A stretch of DNA of 64,000 bases, taken from Cryptomeria japonica (lineage: Eukaryota > Streptophyta > Pinopsida > Cupressales > Cupressaceae). The stretch is taken from assembly GCF_030272615.1 (NCBI RefSeq), contig NC_081414.1, positions 524,382,137 through 524,446,136 of the forward strand. Reading direction: 5' to 3'. The notes beneath the pieces were generated by a model. It was not told the DNA's origin. It made no database searches and worked only from the letters and a program-made list of their open reading frames with translations. Position numbers and translations under genes: made by a program. Below, one piece after another: positions 23,555 through 35,656 of this stretch (position 1 is its first letter; each line of letters opens with the position of its first letter).

Positions 23555-23703
23555 TTAGTTAGTGGAGGAAGGGGTGCGTGCATCAAATTTTGGTACATTA
23601 GGATCACTTCCTTTGTTCTCACTCTTCTTTCTCCAGACCAAATTTTAATTCATCTTTGATTCATCATACTTCATCACATTCTTCTCACCAAATTTCTCCA
23701 TAT
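23555..23703 (-). pseudogene. SIR-2 gag, C-terminal end
   Basis: After removing TRM-1 the gag frame continues here and ends SSTN-stop at 23555-23557, like SSSN-stop in SIR-3 and SSGN-stop in SIR-1. A VWRKKSEN stretch corresponds to WVKKED of SIR-1. About 290 bp of spacer separates it from ORF2. Confidence 0.65.
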
Positions 23704-24072
23704 TGTGAGAGTTGAGAAACACAACACCACAGGAGCCTAAAGATCTCTGCAAGCTGAATAACTTGTTACAAGGAGAAGCAAGGAAGCAAATAACAGAAAA
23801 GAAAAACACAGAAAATATGCTTAAAAGAATGAGAGCTCAATATTAACCAAAATGTGTAATGTGATAATGGAATAATACAAAGAAAAAGAATCCCACCTCT
23901 AATAGGTCAAGAAATCCTAAAAAAGGAAAACCTAGGCTTGCACATAATAATTAATAAAAGAACTAATTATTATGCACCTAAAGTTAGATTAAGTGTAAAA
24001 GAGATAAAGGGAACTTAAATAATTAAACAAATATTGTTTAATTAATCAAGTAAATACCCAAATACTCTAACA
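23704..24072 (-). repeat. TRM-1 left LTR (3' LTR in element orientation)
   Basis: It is nearly identical to 26221-26588 and is followed by the PPT complement at 24073-24084 (a C7 run then TTAAG). It contains an ATTAATTATT-type AT-rich segment near its end. Confidence 0.9.
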
Positions 24073-26220
24073 CCCCCCCTTAAGCTAGACTTAGTGAGAA
24101 GTTAAAACCTAGAACAACTACTGAAAGCAAGAAAGATGGGTCCCGACAACAAGGTCTGATCAGGTACCCAGATACAATCAAATCTCTATGAACCGGAGAA
24201 ATAGAGAAAACCATGTGGGAAAAAAATATACTCCAAACAAAGATGGAAAAGGAAAGAAGGACTGAAAAAGCCTCCAAACAAGAATGTTCCAAAACGATAG
24301 GAATAAGAGAAGATCAAAAGAATAACTGAAGCATGAAGAACCTACAAACATTGTCGAAGAATAACTGCTGATCTAAAGAACCTCGACTGCAATAGAACAT
24401 GACTAGGTAGAGAAGATTGTAATCTGTATGAGTGCCATCAAATGACACTACTCAAATCAGAAGGAAAACAAAGGCAAACAACTGAACTCGAAGATACAGA
24501 TGGCATGAGAAACCAAAGCCTGAAGAGCTGATCAATCGAACCATGGAAGAATTAAGGAAAACAAATCAACTCAAAGATACAAATGGCATGAGAAACCAAA
24601 GCCTGAAAAGATGATCAATTGAACCACGGAAGCATTAAAACCAACAGGACAAACCTCCCCATAATGCTGAAGAGGGAGAGGGACAGGTGTACTGAAAAAG
24701 AACGACCAACAAGAACTGCATGATGAAGAACCAGGAACATTGAAGGCATAGAGAAAGTACAAATTTTCATGGAAGGAACACTCACTTGACAAAGGTGGAT
24801 GGCAAACAAGGAAAACATCAACCCCCTCATGGCACTTTATAAGTAGTGCATGTACAACAAGGCACAAGATGTGCAAGATCCCAAGTAAACATTGCATGAT
24901 GGCACTTTATCTCAGTGTGTTTACATAAAAGAAGCTACAATGATAATAATACTATAAACAAAAAGAAGAGCCAAAACCGAGACATCCTACTTAGAGAAGA
25001 GATCCCAGGACCTAAAACAACCAAGATATCCACAGAGTGCTGAAAAGAAAAAAACTGAAGAAAATATTCTTGGAGAAGAATCTAGAAAGAAAACTCATAT
25101 GGCTAGAAAGTAAACGGGACAAGCTTTCCAACGATATAAAGTTTTCAAAAAATGGAGTTCGGATGCTCATTCTATGGCTCTCGGAGTGCAAAAAGATGAC
25201 CCCACTTTGACTGGAAAAATAAAATAGCTAAGCAGCAAAATTGGGAAAAAATTCCAACATCCCAAGGTCAAGCTTGGAACCAGATTTTCGACGCCTATTC
25301 ATTTTTGAAAAAATGACTCCATCTTCCCAAGCCAAAAAATGAACCCCCCCTTAAAAGACAAGAGGGTGGAGGTCCTATGGCAGGAGCCTGGAAGAGGTGG
25401 CCCATGGGTAGCGCTCCGATGGCGAGCGGGTGGTGCTGTAGTGGTGCAGCGACGACTGGGCAAAGGGTGTTCGATGGCCGACGAAGCTCTGGCCAGTGAC
25501 GTGAGGCAGTTTCCAGTGACATGGGGATATTTCCGGTGTGACGCAGGGAGCCTACGGGTGGCGAGGAACTGGTGGGCGATGGGCATAGTGCGGGCGACGG
25601 CGGGGGAGTCGGTGGGCAGTGCATGGAAGCCGCGGGCAGTGGTCATAGCGAGGGGATGGCGAGACACTGTAGCGGCGGCAAGGGCCGAGAAGGCGGTACC
25701 GATAGGGGCCGAGAAGGTAGATGCCTTTGGTGTTAGAACCACTGGCAATGCTAGACCTGCAGCAGGTTAGGGGGCCCCACGGTACCCTGCATACTGTGGG
25801 AAAAGCCCCCAACAATTTTTTTGTTAAAACACACTTTTTTTGCCTTTTTAAAATAACTTTTTGATTTTTTTGATTTTTAAAATTTTTTTTTCAAAAAATA
25901 AAAAAATCGGCCTACATGCCGTAAAAGGGCAAAAAAAAATTGAATTTTTTTCTCGAACTGCATGTCAGGGCCGTACGACCTAATACTGGAGAAAAATTAC
26001 TCCCAAAGGCTCAGGAGCCAAAAATGGTCAAGTTTTATATGACTATAGGGGTTTTTGGGCCTTCTGAGCATGATGGTGAGGTTCATTTAGGCCCAAAGTG
26101 CTCAGAAAAAAGGCCTATCCCTAAGTACATAAAAAAACTTCCTGAAACCCTAGATCTGCTTCCAATGCAAAAATTCTCAAAACAAGAATAGATAGCTACA
26201 AATTTGAAGCTCTGATACCA
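24073..26220 (-). other. TRM-1 interior, apparently non-coding
   Basis: No recognisable domains. The left part (24080-25290) is A-rich and holds an 83 bp duplication. The right part (25330-25780) is strongly GC-rich and gives overlapping ORFs on both strands (plus 25339-25770, 143 codons; minus 25299-25748, 149 codons), neither of which I recognise. The stretch beside the PBS (25800-26200) looks like an untranslated leader with homopolymer runs. Confidence 0.6.
24482..24650. repeat. Two-copy 83 bp tandem duplication in TRM-1
   Basis: Copies beginning at about 24485 and 24568 share GGCATGAGAAACCAAAGCCT at the same offset and continue with GATCAAT and GAACCA motifs. They differ at about one base in ten. 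Confidence 0.8.
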
Positions 26221-26588
26221 TGTGATAGTTGAGAAAAACAACACCATAGGAGCCTAAAGATCTCTGCAAGCTGAATAACCTTTTACAAGGAGAAGCAAGG
26301 AAGCAAATAACAGAAAAGCAAAACATGGAAAATATGCTCAAAATAATGAGAGCTCAATATTCACCAAAATGTGTAAGGTGATAATGGAATAATACAAAGG
26401 AAAAGAATCCCACCTCTAATAGGTCAAGAAACCCTAAAAAGGAAAACCTAGGCTTGCACAAAATAATTAATAAGAGAATTAATTATTATGCACCTAAAGT
26501 TAGCTTAAGTGTAAAAGAGATAAAGGGAACTTAAATAATTAAACAAATATTGTTTAATTAATCAAGTAAATACCCGAATACTCTAACA
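26221..26588 (-). repeat. TRM-1 right LTR (5' LTR in element orientation)
   Basis: It begins TGTGATAGTTGAG immediately after the PBS complement GCTCTGATACCA (26209-26220) and ends CTCTAACA. It is a near-copy of the left LTR. Confidence 0.9.
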
Positions 26589-27448
26589 CATTTCCATTTC
26601 TTTATTGATTAGCATAATGTTTGGGTTGTCTGTATTTGAAATGACTAATAGTCTTCCTTGCAAATCTTACTAGACGTGATTTGTATTTGCATCGATTGTC
26701 CTTATGTCCATAGTTATTGCAAATGTAACAGTATCCATGAAATTTATAACTTTTATTCACAATATGATTTCTACAAAGACTTGCTTGATGTCCAAACATC
26801 TTGCAACTATAACACTCAATGCTTCTACAGTTTACTACCTTATGTCCAAATTTCTTTCCTTTAAAATAATATCCATTAAAATATGGGTACCTCTATGAAT
26901 TAGGCTATCAAAGTGGTGGTCTTCTTGCATTAGATTACTGATTTTGGGACTTCCTCTCATCTTCTGACTTCTTCTCCATTTCGGCTTTTATTTCTTTTTT
27001 TCTTCTTTATCATTCTGATCTGAACACATACCAAGTTGGAAACCAAGTTCGGCTTTGTCTGAATTAACTTGTTGCATGCTAATCAAATCTTCCAGGAGTT
27101 TACTACTATCAAGGATCTTGTTTTCTTCCTTCATATTCTTCACCTCTTGTTTGAGATTTTCACATTCTCTAGACTTCTTCTTTATTGTTTCTTTCAGGAA
27201 AACTATTTCTTCAATCTTTGCATCAGATCTTTGATAGTTTCATTCACTTGTTTCAACTGATTGTTAACCTCCTTATGCCTTAATTTGAACTTCTGAATTT
27301 TCTCTCTCAACTTTTACACACATTGATTTTCTATCTTCACATTCTCTTTCAATTATTCATTCTCTGATTCAACACTTTCCAAATCTTTAATATTTATCTT
27401 CAAATCTTCATCCATCTAAAATTATTCAATCATGCATATAGTAGCCAT
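26589..27448 (-). pseudogene. SIR-2 gag, N-terminal coiled coil and CCHC knuckles
   Basis: The minus-strand frame starts at an ATG at 27446-27448, soon after the PBS. A Lys/Glu-rich coiled-coil stretch fills 26950-27420, broken by a few stops and frameshifts. Knuckles follow: a decayed first one (about 26830-26870, Cys lost), then CYSCKMFGHQASLC and CYICNNYGHKDNRC (C-x2-C-x4-H-x4-C) within 26690-26820. TRM-1 inserted just after the last visible knuckle. The layout matches SIR-1 and SIR-3. Confidence 0.75.
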
Positions 27449-27480
27449 GATTCAAGCGACTTTCCAAACAAGGGACCAAA

Positions 27481-27492
27481 GCTCCGATACCA
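27481..27492 (-). other. SIR-2 primer binding site (tRNA-Met type, complement)
   Basis: GCTCCGATACCA on the plus strand reads TGGTATCGGAGC on the minus strand, one mismatch from the Met consensus. It lies two bases from the LTR. Confidence 0.85.
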
Positions 27493-27494
27493 AT

Positions 27495-29256
27495 TGTTGA
27501 TCAGGTTGAAAGCACGAGAATACTAAGACGGTGGGGGGTGAATCAATATTCCTCACATATCTAAAAACTTTCTTCACAACTAAATCCCTCCATAGAAAAT
27601 ATCAAACAAACTTGACTGATCTAAAATAGTTAATGTAGAATTATCGTGAAGAACACAATCACAAGATAAACACTATCCATTTTATATGTGAAAAACCCAA
27701 ATGGGAAAAACCACAAAGAGTGTTAACTCTCAGGAGAATAAAACTGGTTATATTTGTGTTTACAAAAGGTGTGGTTCATTGTCGGGTAGCTCACTCCCAG
27801 ATTACAAAAGTGGCTCACTGTCAAACTGCTCATTGTAGATATTCAAAGAAAATGGCTAACTATCAAAATGATCACTGCAACTGAAAAGGTTAAATTGAAA
27901 GGGATTACATCTCCAAATGCATGGGATCAGTTCTAAAGTTAAGCTCAGATTACAAATCTCAAACTCCACAGTAGATCTAGTTAGAGATCTTTGTACAACT
28001 ATCTTGTAGCAGGTCCATTAAAGGACTACTGCACCACTACAATACTATCTTCCTTTTATATCCACAACTCACACTTCACGCATTGCTATCTTCATTGTTA
28101 ACTCTCTTTCGCACACCAAACACCTTCATAAACTTATCCTTGTCATCATGCTACTGCATATGCATATGTATATAGACCAGAGGACACAAATAAAAAATAT
28201 TGTGTTAGATATCCCCAACATGTTATCAATATACTCATATCGGCCTCCACAAGACTTCTACACACTTCCTTTACATACTTCAATTGCTAATACATATACC
28301 GAGATTACCGGAATGGGGCAGGGTCATCCAAACCCAAGAATAGCCACCCATTGTTACAAGATCAAGCTCAATATATCCAAAATGTAGACTCCACATGTAC
28401 CAAGAGGACCATAACACAAAGCTCGAAGAGATACTACTGATATTGACCAAAACAACTAATATCGGGACACATAACTGATACTGGGATCAAAGAGAACACA
28501 AAGTGTACTAAAAAAATATGGAACAAGAATCATCCAAAGATATCCACAACATATATAATATCTGACAGCAACATTTGAACTTCACATATTGACTGCGTAC
28601 AACCTTGCATACCACATCCACTGTTAGGAATTGCATGCAGAAAATATCAATTATATGCAAATAGTGATTAAACAGAGGAATGAAAAACACAAAAATAATA
28701 ATAGAGAGGAGATAATTTTAATGTGGTTCACCCAAACTTGGGCTACATCCACCAAACAAAGAGTCCAATATTATTTTCTAGTAAATCGAACCGATTACAA
28801 CCAAAAATCCCTTGCAACTCAATACCACTAGAAAATGCTACAAAATTCTCTATAGAAAACCCTAACCATTAGCCATTTTATCAAGACTTCTGTCGATTAC
28901 AAAATTAGGCTTACAATATGTCAGCCAATATAAAAATAGCACCTGACGCCTTTATAAAATAATAAAATTTGTTCGGGGCACGCGGGGCGCTACCCCTCAG
29001 TCTCGCCCTATATCGCGATAGGGAGTGCACCAGGTGTGTTTCCCCTGGACCTCTCAAAGGGCGCTGCCCCCCCAAACCCCCATTGAATAAATTGGGGGGA
29101 AATCATGTTGATAAAAGTGGAGAAAATTTAACCTTTGAATTTGATTAGGATCCATATAACAACATCTAGACTAATATCTTGACCACATACACTGTTTGGT
29201 CCAAATTGGATATCTGGCTTGACATCAATGACAACAATATTCACACAAGTCTAGCA
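27495..29256 (-). repeat. SIR-2 5' LTR, enlarged by an insertion
   Basis: It matches 20098-21296 except for 540 extra bases at 28622-29161. On the minus strand it starts TGCTAGACTTGTG next to the TSD ATCCA and ends ATCAACA beside the PBS. Confidence 0.88.
28622..29161. mobile_element. 540 bp LTR-like insertion in the SIR-2 5' LTR
   Basis: The sister LTR reads straight from CCACATCCAC to AACATCTGG, whereas this copy is interrupted by sequence starting TGTTAGGAATTGCATG and ending CATATAACA. TGTTA and TAACA are inverted ends as in LTRs, so a solo LTR is the best guess. No clean TSD fits this exact boundary; an alternative reading uses flanking ATCCA repeats. The distal part (28975-29090) is GC-rich, with GGGGCGCTACCCC and GGGCGCTGCCCCCC motifs. 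Confidence 0.6.
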
Positions 29257-29302
29257 ATCCATAGGTCATTGTGATGACATAAGGCCCAAGATAATTTGGT
29301 TG
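29257..29302 (-). pseudogene. GYP-1 integrase C-terminus, middle segment
   Basis: A 46 bp island between SIR-2 and LARD-2. On the minus strand it reads PNYLGPYVITMTYG, the gypsy integrase C-terminal fold, parallel to PNWLGPFVVTTIFG of GYP-3. It joins 43748 upstream and 20097 downstream. It contains the SIR-2 TSD (29257-29261) and the LARD-2 TSD (GGTTG, 29298-29302). Confidence 0.85.
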
Positions 29303-31540
29303 TGTCATGCCCAAACTTTTGGGCAAAAACACAAACAACAAAATTTTTTTTTTTACAAAGATAAAAATAAAACCACTCCAATGTCCCTTCCATTTCAATT
29401 ACGTTTTAAAATATAATATCACATCTCTTATTCTTTTTCTGCAACTTAAGTAAAATCAGCAACTCCTAGCTTTCTCCTTTTTTTTTTTATATTCCAACCA
29501 ATCCTGCAAAACAAACTTTAAGGCTATGACCATAGAGAGCTCACCTCCCAGCCTAGGCTTACTAGAAGCCACCCTCGAGCTTGGAGAACCAAGTTCTAGA
29601 TGGGATACACACAAGAAAACTCAAACAAGCAAGGGAAATAAAACTCAACAAACACTTTCCCATCCAAGACTAAACTTCATCACATAATGTGATGTTTACA
29701 AGGGTGGAAGTGGACCAAATACCTTGAGGAGACTACAAGAATGGTAGATCACAAACCATCTCATGGCAGCCAACAAATACAACATAAATCCATCTTAGCC
29801 CCAAACATCCTTATGACCCCCAAGGCATTCATGCCATACTTTCTCCCCTTATGACCCCCCCCCCCCCCGAATGCATAAATAAGGCTATGGAGAAAGGGTC
29901 ACATAACAAACCCTTGAGATCACTCTCATAATGAGAGCCTCTCACTCTAAGGCTGTCAAACTCCTTCCACCCCCAAGACCATACTACTCTCCCAAGAGTA
30001 GAAGGCCTTGGATACTCCCAAATCACAAGAAAAAAAAACATGAAATAAATCAAAGGAAGATCACATAATAATTTCACAAAGGAAATACAAGAATACAACA
30101 TTTGCATACAAGCAATCTTTTAAACATAATTATTCAACATGCAAGAAAGAAGATGAACCAACCTTCAATCTGCCCAAAGGTCTTCTAGAACTAGTTTGAG
30201 GAAGAGCAGCCCAATTCCACAATTCTTTCCTCCAACACTTAGCCAAAATTCTATCCTAAAACTATTCTTTCCAAAAAAAAACATGCAAGATCTCCAAAGA
30301 TGGAGAGTGGGTGATTACTCTCTAAGTCCCTAATCCTTTCCTAAGAAGACTTCTCTCACTCTTCCCAACCTCTTGGATAGAGTGATAGTTCCCATTGGTT
30401 GGTCTTCCCAACCTCTTACAGGTTACTAAAACTAGAAAGAGAAAAGGTAAGAGAAGGTGGGGAAGAGAAACTGACACAAGAAAGGAAGGTTATCTATCCT
30501 AGGAGGAACCTTCCAAGTTGGATTTTCTCTCATCTTGGGAAAACCAATTTTTGAGGTGACTAAATAGTCACATGGGAGTAGTCACATGTTTAAAAGTACC
30601 CCTAACCCATAGGTATACCCTATGGACCTTTGGAAAGACCCCTAAACTAACCCTAGGAGTCTGTTTGACCTCTTGGAAACCCATCTGAAGTTAACCTATG
30701 GGTCAAACCTGAGTTGACCACTCCAAAGACTCTCTACCCAAGGCAAATTTGGGACCACACTCAAATATTTGAAAAGGGATTTGGTTGAAACAATTTCCCT
30801 CCAAGAGACAAGTCAAAATCAAGACACTAATCATCACATGTGTCAAGTGACACAATAAAATACATTACATAATTACACATGGAAATTGTCTCTTGTTGGA
30901 TTTAAACAAATTAATAAATGCAATTTAACACACATGCAACAATTACTTTCATGAATAAAATACGATACATACGGGGTGTTGTCTCTCCAAATAGACAACC
31001 CCTAGTTTTACGAACGTACATAGGTCTAGGTTTGGTTCTCCATAATGTTTCCATGGTCACATGGATACTTTTCCTTTGCATCTCAATTAAACATTAGTAT
31101 TTCCCAATAGCCTCATATAACATTAACCACATAAATATGAATACAAATCAATCACTTTGCATAGAATTGACATCATACAAATCATTTTACCATAAAACAA
31201 TGCAATCCACATAGAGAAATTATCATAATCCTCATAAATTCCAACCATTCATAAGGCATGCATCCTAATTTCTACATCATAATAAAATTCTTGCAAATTC
31301 AGATATAGTTGTCATACGTCAGATCAAGATTATCCAATCAGTGGATTATATAGGATTTCAAACCTATAACACATCAAAATATACACCGTGAGGTGAAAAG
31401 ATTCTGCAACTTGGTTCAATTGCTATTCTCACCAATCTATCCGTCTAACATAGCCCATCCTATTGAATTATAACATTTATTAATAGGGTCAATCATGGTC
31501 AACTAAGTTAATCAAAGCTTTATTGAGGAGGGGCTCTACA
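29303..31540 (-). repeat. LARD-2 left LTR (3' LTR in element orientation), 2,238 bp
   Basis: It matches 35228-35656 plus 42055-43747. It holds a C15 run near 29861. The small ORF at 29829-30107 has no recognised product and spans the C run, so it is not called. Confidence 0.92.
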
Positions 31541-34500
31541 TCCTCCTCCCCTAGAGTTTGACTTACTCCTGGAAGTCGCATGAGTAGAATACGAAATAGG
31601 GACATAACATTTCCCACAATTTCAATAAGTTACTCTAAATTTTATCTTGTCTACTAGAAAAAATGCAATACCAAAACCAACTTATTATTAAAATTAGCTT
31701 ACTATCCTCATAAGGTTAAATTCTTAGTATGTTTATTACACTTCCCTTCAATCTCAGTAGGTGGTTACAAAATTCTATCTTTCAACAATTTGTATTAATG
31801 CATCATCAAAATCATATCAATAACACACATCAACTCCCATAATCAAGGTTACACATAATAGTTTACTTATTTAATTTCTAGGAGTCATACTTATTAAGGA
31901 TTCATGTAAAACATGTTTATCCCACTGCTATTGTCATCCATGCTTTCCACTAAAGAAAATTGACATCACAGTTTATCCATAATGAATCTACTTATTTTAC
32001 ATCAAGGTGCCTTGTAAGGGGGTTAATTGCATATTTGGTAAACCACCCTAGGTGCATGATTTCTTCCAACATCCTTAGGCAACAAGGAATAATCAAGTTT
32101 AAGTTATTCGAATCTACCCATAAGTAGGGAAATTTTCTACTTTTAGGGCCCACAATGCTGGTATTTCTAGGCACCAAGGTTTAAGTTACATAGGGTACAT
32201 TATTTGCAAACAAACCCCAAACATTAAGTTATATAACCAATCCCATTTTAAGGGAGTGATGAGAAATAATAATAATTAATTTAGATATCATCCACGCAAA
32301 CATCTCCATACACATGCCAAATTAACAAGCCTGTAATTATCACCACTGCCATAATTCATTATGCCTAGATCACATTTTTTTTTTTATAAATTTTCTCTCT
32401 TAGATTACTCGCAAATAATTTTATTAAGGAGGATATTCCTTTCTTTATCTTATTTCGAAATAACATTCTTTGTTTATTTTGTGTGCCTAATTTCACTCCT
32501 TGCGGTATTCTCCCTTGACACACTATCAGTGGTTCAACGAACATGATAGACATTACACAAACCACATCACTAGGGCTAGCTATATCAACCATCAATATGA
32601 CCACTTGACACTTTAAAAGATCAAAATAAAGTTACCTTTGCCAAGTCCAATCAAAAGAAGAAAAATGCCGGCAATTGAAAGATATTAAAACTAGCAACAT
32701 GGCAAGTGACATAGCTCCAATAAAAGAAACATAAATTTAGTGGTCCTTTCATCATTAAAATTAATAAATAAAAGAAAGTACTATCCCCTATTTCACAATA
32801 TACTATTCAAAGAAAGTCAAAAATACCGTCGAATCAAAACTCGAAACAAGATGACCATACTAGCCATGCTATAGGGAGTAACCGCAACACATCACCCAAG
32901 ATCACACGTCCTAAGTGTGTTCGGAGGTGATTATTAGACTCTTAAGGTTCTTAGATTATCTATATTCCTTTATTATTTACAAAATATCTTATACACAAGA
33001 GATTGAAATCATTTTATAGATTATGTTCCATTTTAACCTTCGCGTGATTGCTCTCGCAAGCCACAGTTTCCGACATAATCCGTTATCTATTTAGGGTTAT
33101 TAACATCCCTAATTATATCTAACAGGTGATTGCACTAACTCTACCATTCTCCATCCATTCTTTTACGACTTCCATTAATTTTCTTGAAATGTTAAACCTT
33201 GGTTCAATATTACGTGGTAACTCATGCATCGACACTTTCATGTCTTACTTACACGCGGTGGATAGTTCGGTACAAAATTGTCACTTGTGTACTTAGAAAC
33301 ACTTAGGATTTGAAAAACGTAATCATATAAAAAAATTTTAACTAGGGACATCATTTGTTTTCTTAGCACCTTTGATAGCTCCTTGAATTTTCACCTCTAA
33401 TCATCCATTTTCTCTCGTCAATAAGGAGCATGTTGCCAATGTACTGATACTTATGGTTAAGAACATTTGGGGTGGAATAATTGTCAAGTAAAATCAATAA
33501 TGCTTGACAACTAATTCCTATCCACACATTTCATGACATATTTCAATCAACGCAGAGAGTTGACTTGTTCTCTCCTACTTCACTTATGCAACTTATTATA
33601 TCAAGGGGGTGTGCACTCGAGAAGTGACCAACACTTACCCTATTAATAAAATTTGGTAAAATGAAGTTATCTCTTTCCATATTACTTATTTATATTTACT
33701 TACTAGCCAATTTCGGCATATCACAACTTACGATTTCCTTCACTCCACATAAACTACCTTATCATCATAATATCCTGTTACCCAATTACGGTATAACATA
33801 AAGGTGTCCAATAATTACCAATGTCTTAATACCCCCATAATTTCCAAGTTCTCCCTTAGCTAACCACATAATTCGGCTCCTTATCATAGTTCTCATAAAA
33901 CATTTTATACTGCCAACTAATTTTCATTAAAACTTTGGTATTATAATACCGCTATACTATCTTTCCATAAGCCCTTTCCAACTACATGTTGTTTCATTCA
34001 TACATAATGTTTCACATACTCTCACACTTGAGTGCCATAATTTACAAACCTACTTTGGTTGTACCAAGTAGTTAAATTGTGTTCCATATTGTCTTGTATC
34101 TAGCGACTAGCCATGATTGGGTTGCACTTTTCTCCTTAGGTTCTGAATGGATATAAGTTAATCATTCCTAGGTTATTAGACCCTGATTCTCCTTATACTT
34201 CAATAGGGATTTTTTTTTTTTTTTTCATGATTCCTAATTTCTCTCTACTCTTTTTACTATTATTTGAATTTCTCCAAGGTTATCTTCCCATCAAGGAACC
34301 AGTTGTGGCTTTACTTGCTTGTTTCCCCAATTATATAACTACAGATGAACTTAGGGTTTATTGTAATTATGTGTTTTAACCCAAGAAGTTAATGTCTCCT
34401 TTCTCCTTAGTTAATTCATCTATAATATTACTAGGGTCCACTTATCAAGGAGATTATCATTCATCATTTTAGTCCTTATCTTCAAGGTTATACAACTCTA

Positions 34501-35227
34501 GCTTCTCTGCATTGCTACGAGGATTGTCTAACAAATGTTCTTAATAAGAAACCTCTTAAGGTACCTCTTCATTAGGATAGGTTAATGCTTCTTTCTAATA
34601 TTCACAAGAGTACCTCTTAACTCTTCTTCATTCTTGTCTCCAATGGCGGCCCTCATTTTCGAACCACCAAAATCTTCGCATAGCTTAAAAAGTTAACTTG
34701 AGCTATCACTATCTCAAATATCTTGTTTATTGCGCCTTCATCTTATGTCTAACTAGCTTGATTGACTTGCCATGTCAATAACATACCTTGATGGATGGTA
34801 TTCTCTTAGTTACCATTAGAGTTATTTTATTGTAGAATTAACTCCTCATACTTGATTTAATTAGGGCAATAATTGCATTTGGTTTCCAATTGAATGGTAA
34901 CCTTATAAGTACTAATGATCTAAATTTTGTTTATTAAAAACTGAGAATATTTATAATTTTAAAATTTTTGTAGCCTTTGGGGTCTTATTATGCCATAAAC
35001 AATATGACTAATTAGTTTCAAATTTCAGGGCTTTTAGTGACCCTTTGAACCCCTTGAATTGATATATGTTGATCTGTTGATTTAAAAGAATTTTCACTTC
35101 TGTTTCACTTTGCTATTTCGCAAGTTTCCACCTAGGTGTTATACTTCAAAGCCATAGTTTGGTTCAACTAAGTTTTGAATGTAGCCCATGTTCACCAGTG
35201 TATGAACCTAGAGCTCTGATACCAAAA
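31541..35227 (-). other. LARD-2 non-coding interior
   Basis: About 3.7 kb with only short ORFs (none above about 80 codons) and no gag or pol motifs on either strand. The first 40 bases beside the left LTR (PPT complement TCCTCCTCCCCTAG, then ACTTACTC and GGAAGT) match the same place in LARD-1. The PBS complement GCTCTGATACCA is at 35213-35224, three bases from the right LTR. The rest is AT-rich and shows no repeats I could support. Confidence 0.75.
35213..35224 (-). other. LARD-2 primer binding site (tRNA-Met type, complement)
   Basis: GCTCTGATACCA on the plus strand is TGGTATCAGAGC on the minus strand. It is separated from the LTR start at 35228 by AAA. Confidence 0.92.
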
Positions 35228-35656
35228 TGTCATGCCCAAACTTTTGGGCAAAAACACAAACAACATTTTTTTGTTTTTTACAAAGACAAAAATAAAACCA
35301 CTCAAATGTCCCTTCCATTTCAATTACGTTTTAAAATATAATATCACATGTCTTATTCTTTTTTTGCAACTTAAGTAAAATCAGCAACTCCTAGCTTTCT
35401 TCTTCTTTTTTTTAATATTCCAAGCAATCTTGCAAAACAAACTTTAAGGCTATGACCATGGAGAGCTCACCTCCCAACCTAGGCTTACTAGAAGCCACCC
35501 CCGAGCTTGGAGAACCAAGTTCTAGATGGGATACACATAAGCAAACTCAAACAAGCAAGGGAAAAAAAACTCAACAAACACTTTCTCATTCAAGGCTAAA
35601 CTTCATCACATAATGTGATGTTTACAAGGGTGGAAGTGGACCAAATACCTTGAGGA
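35228..35656 (-). repeat. LARD-2 right LTR, segment before SIR-3
   Basis: It corresponds to 29303-29733 of the left LTR, ending at TACCTTGAGGA where SIR-3 begins. The LTR resumes at about 42055. Confidence 0.9.

Larger units (their letters stand above)
23704..26588 (-). mobile_element. TRM-1, small non-autonomous LTR element inside SIR-2 gag
   Basis: LTRs 23704-24072 (369 bp) and 26221-26588 (368 bp) begin TGTGAGAG or TGTGATAG and end CTCTAACA. The PBS complement GCTCTGATACCA at 26209-26220 abuts the right LTR, and the PPT complement abuts the left LTR, so it lies on the minus strand. Flanks are CATAT and CATTT, a TSD with one mismatch. The 2.1 kb interior has no gag or pol domain. It is too large for a typical TRIM and far smaller than the LARDs here. 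Confidence 0.85.
20098..29256 (-). mobile_element. SIR-2, Sirevirus-like pol-less LTR retrotransposon inserted in GYP-1
   Basis: Minus-strand element with LTRs 20098-21296 and 27495-29256, PPT complement at 21297, PBS complement at 27481-27492, and a perfect TSD ATCCA (20093-20097 and 29257-29261). Its interior encodes a coiled-coil gag with CCHC knuckles and an ORF2 homologous to those of SIR-1 and SIR-3. No enzymatic domains are seen. It carries TRM-1 within gag and a 540 bp LTR-like insertion inside its 5' LTR. It interrupts the GYP-1 integrase codons, so it is younger than GYP-1. Confidence 0.88.

Noticed and set aside
25299-25770. 149-codon minus and 143-codon plus ORFs in TRM-1
   Set aside because: Both strands are open over the same GC-rich bases and neither peptide resembles a known family, so neither is called as a gene; the block itself is reported as a finding.
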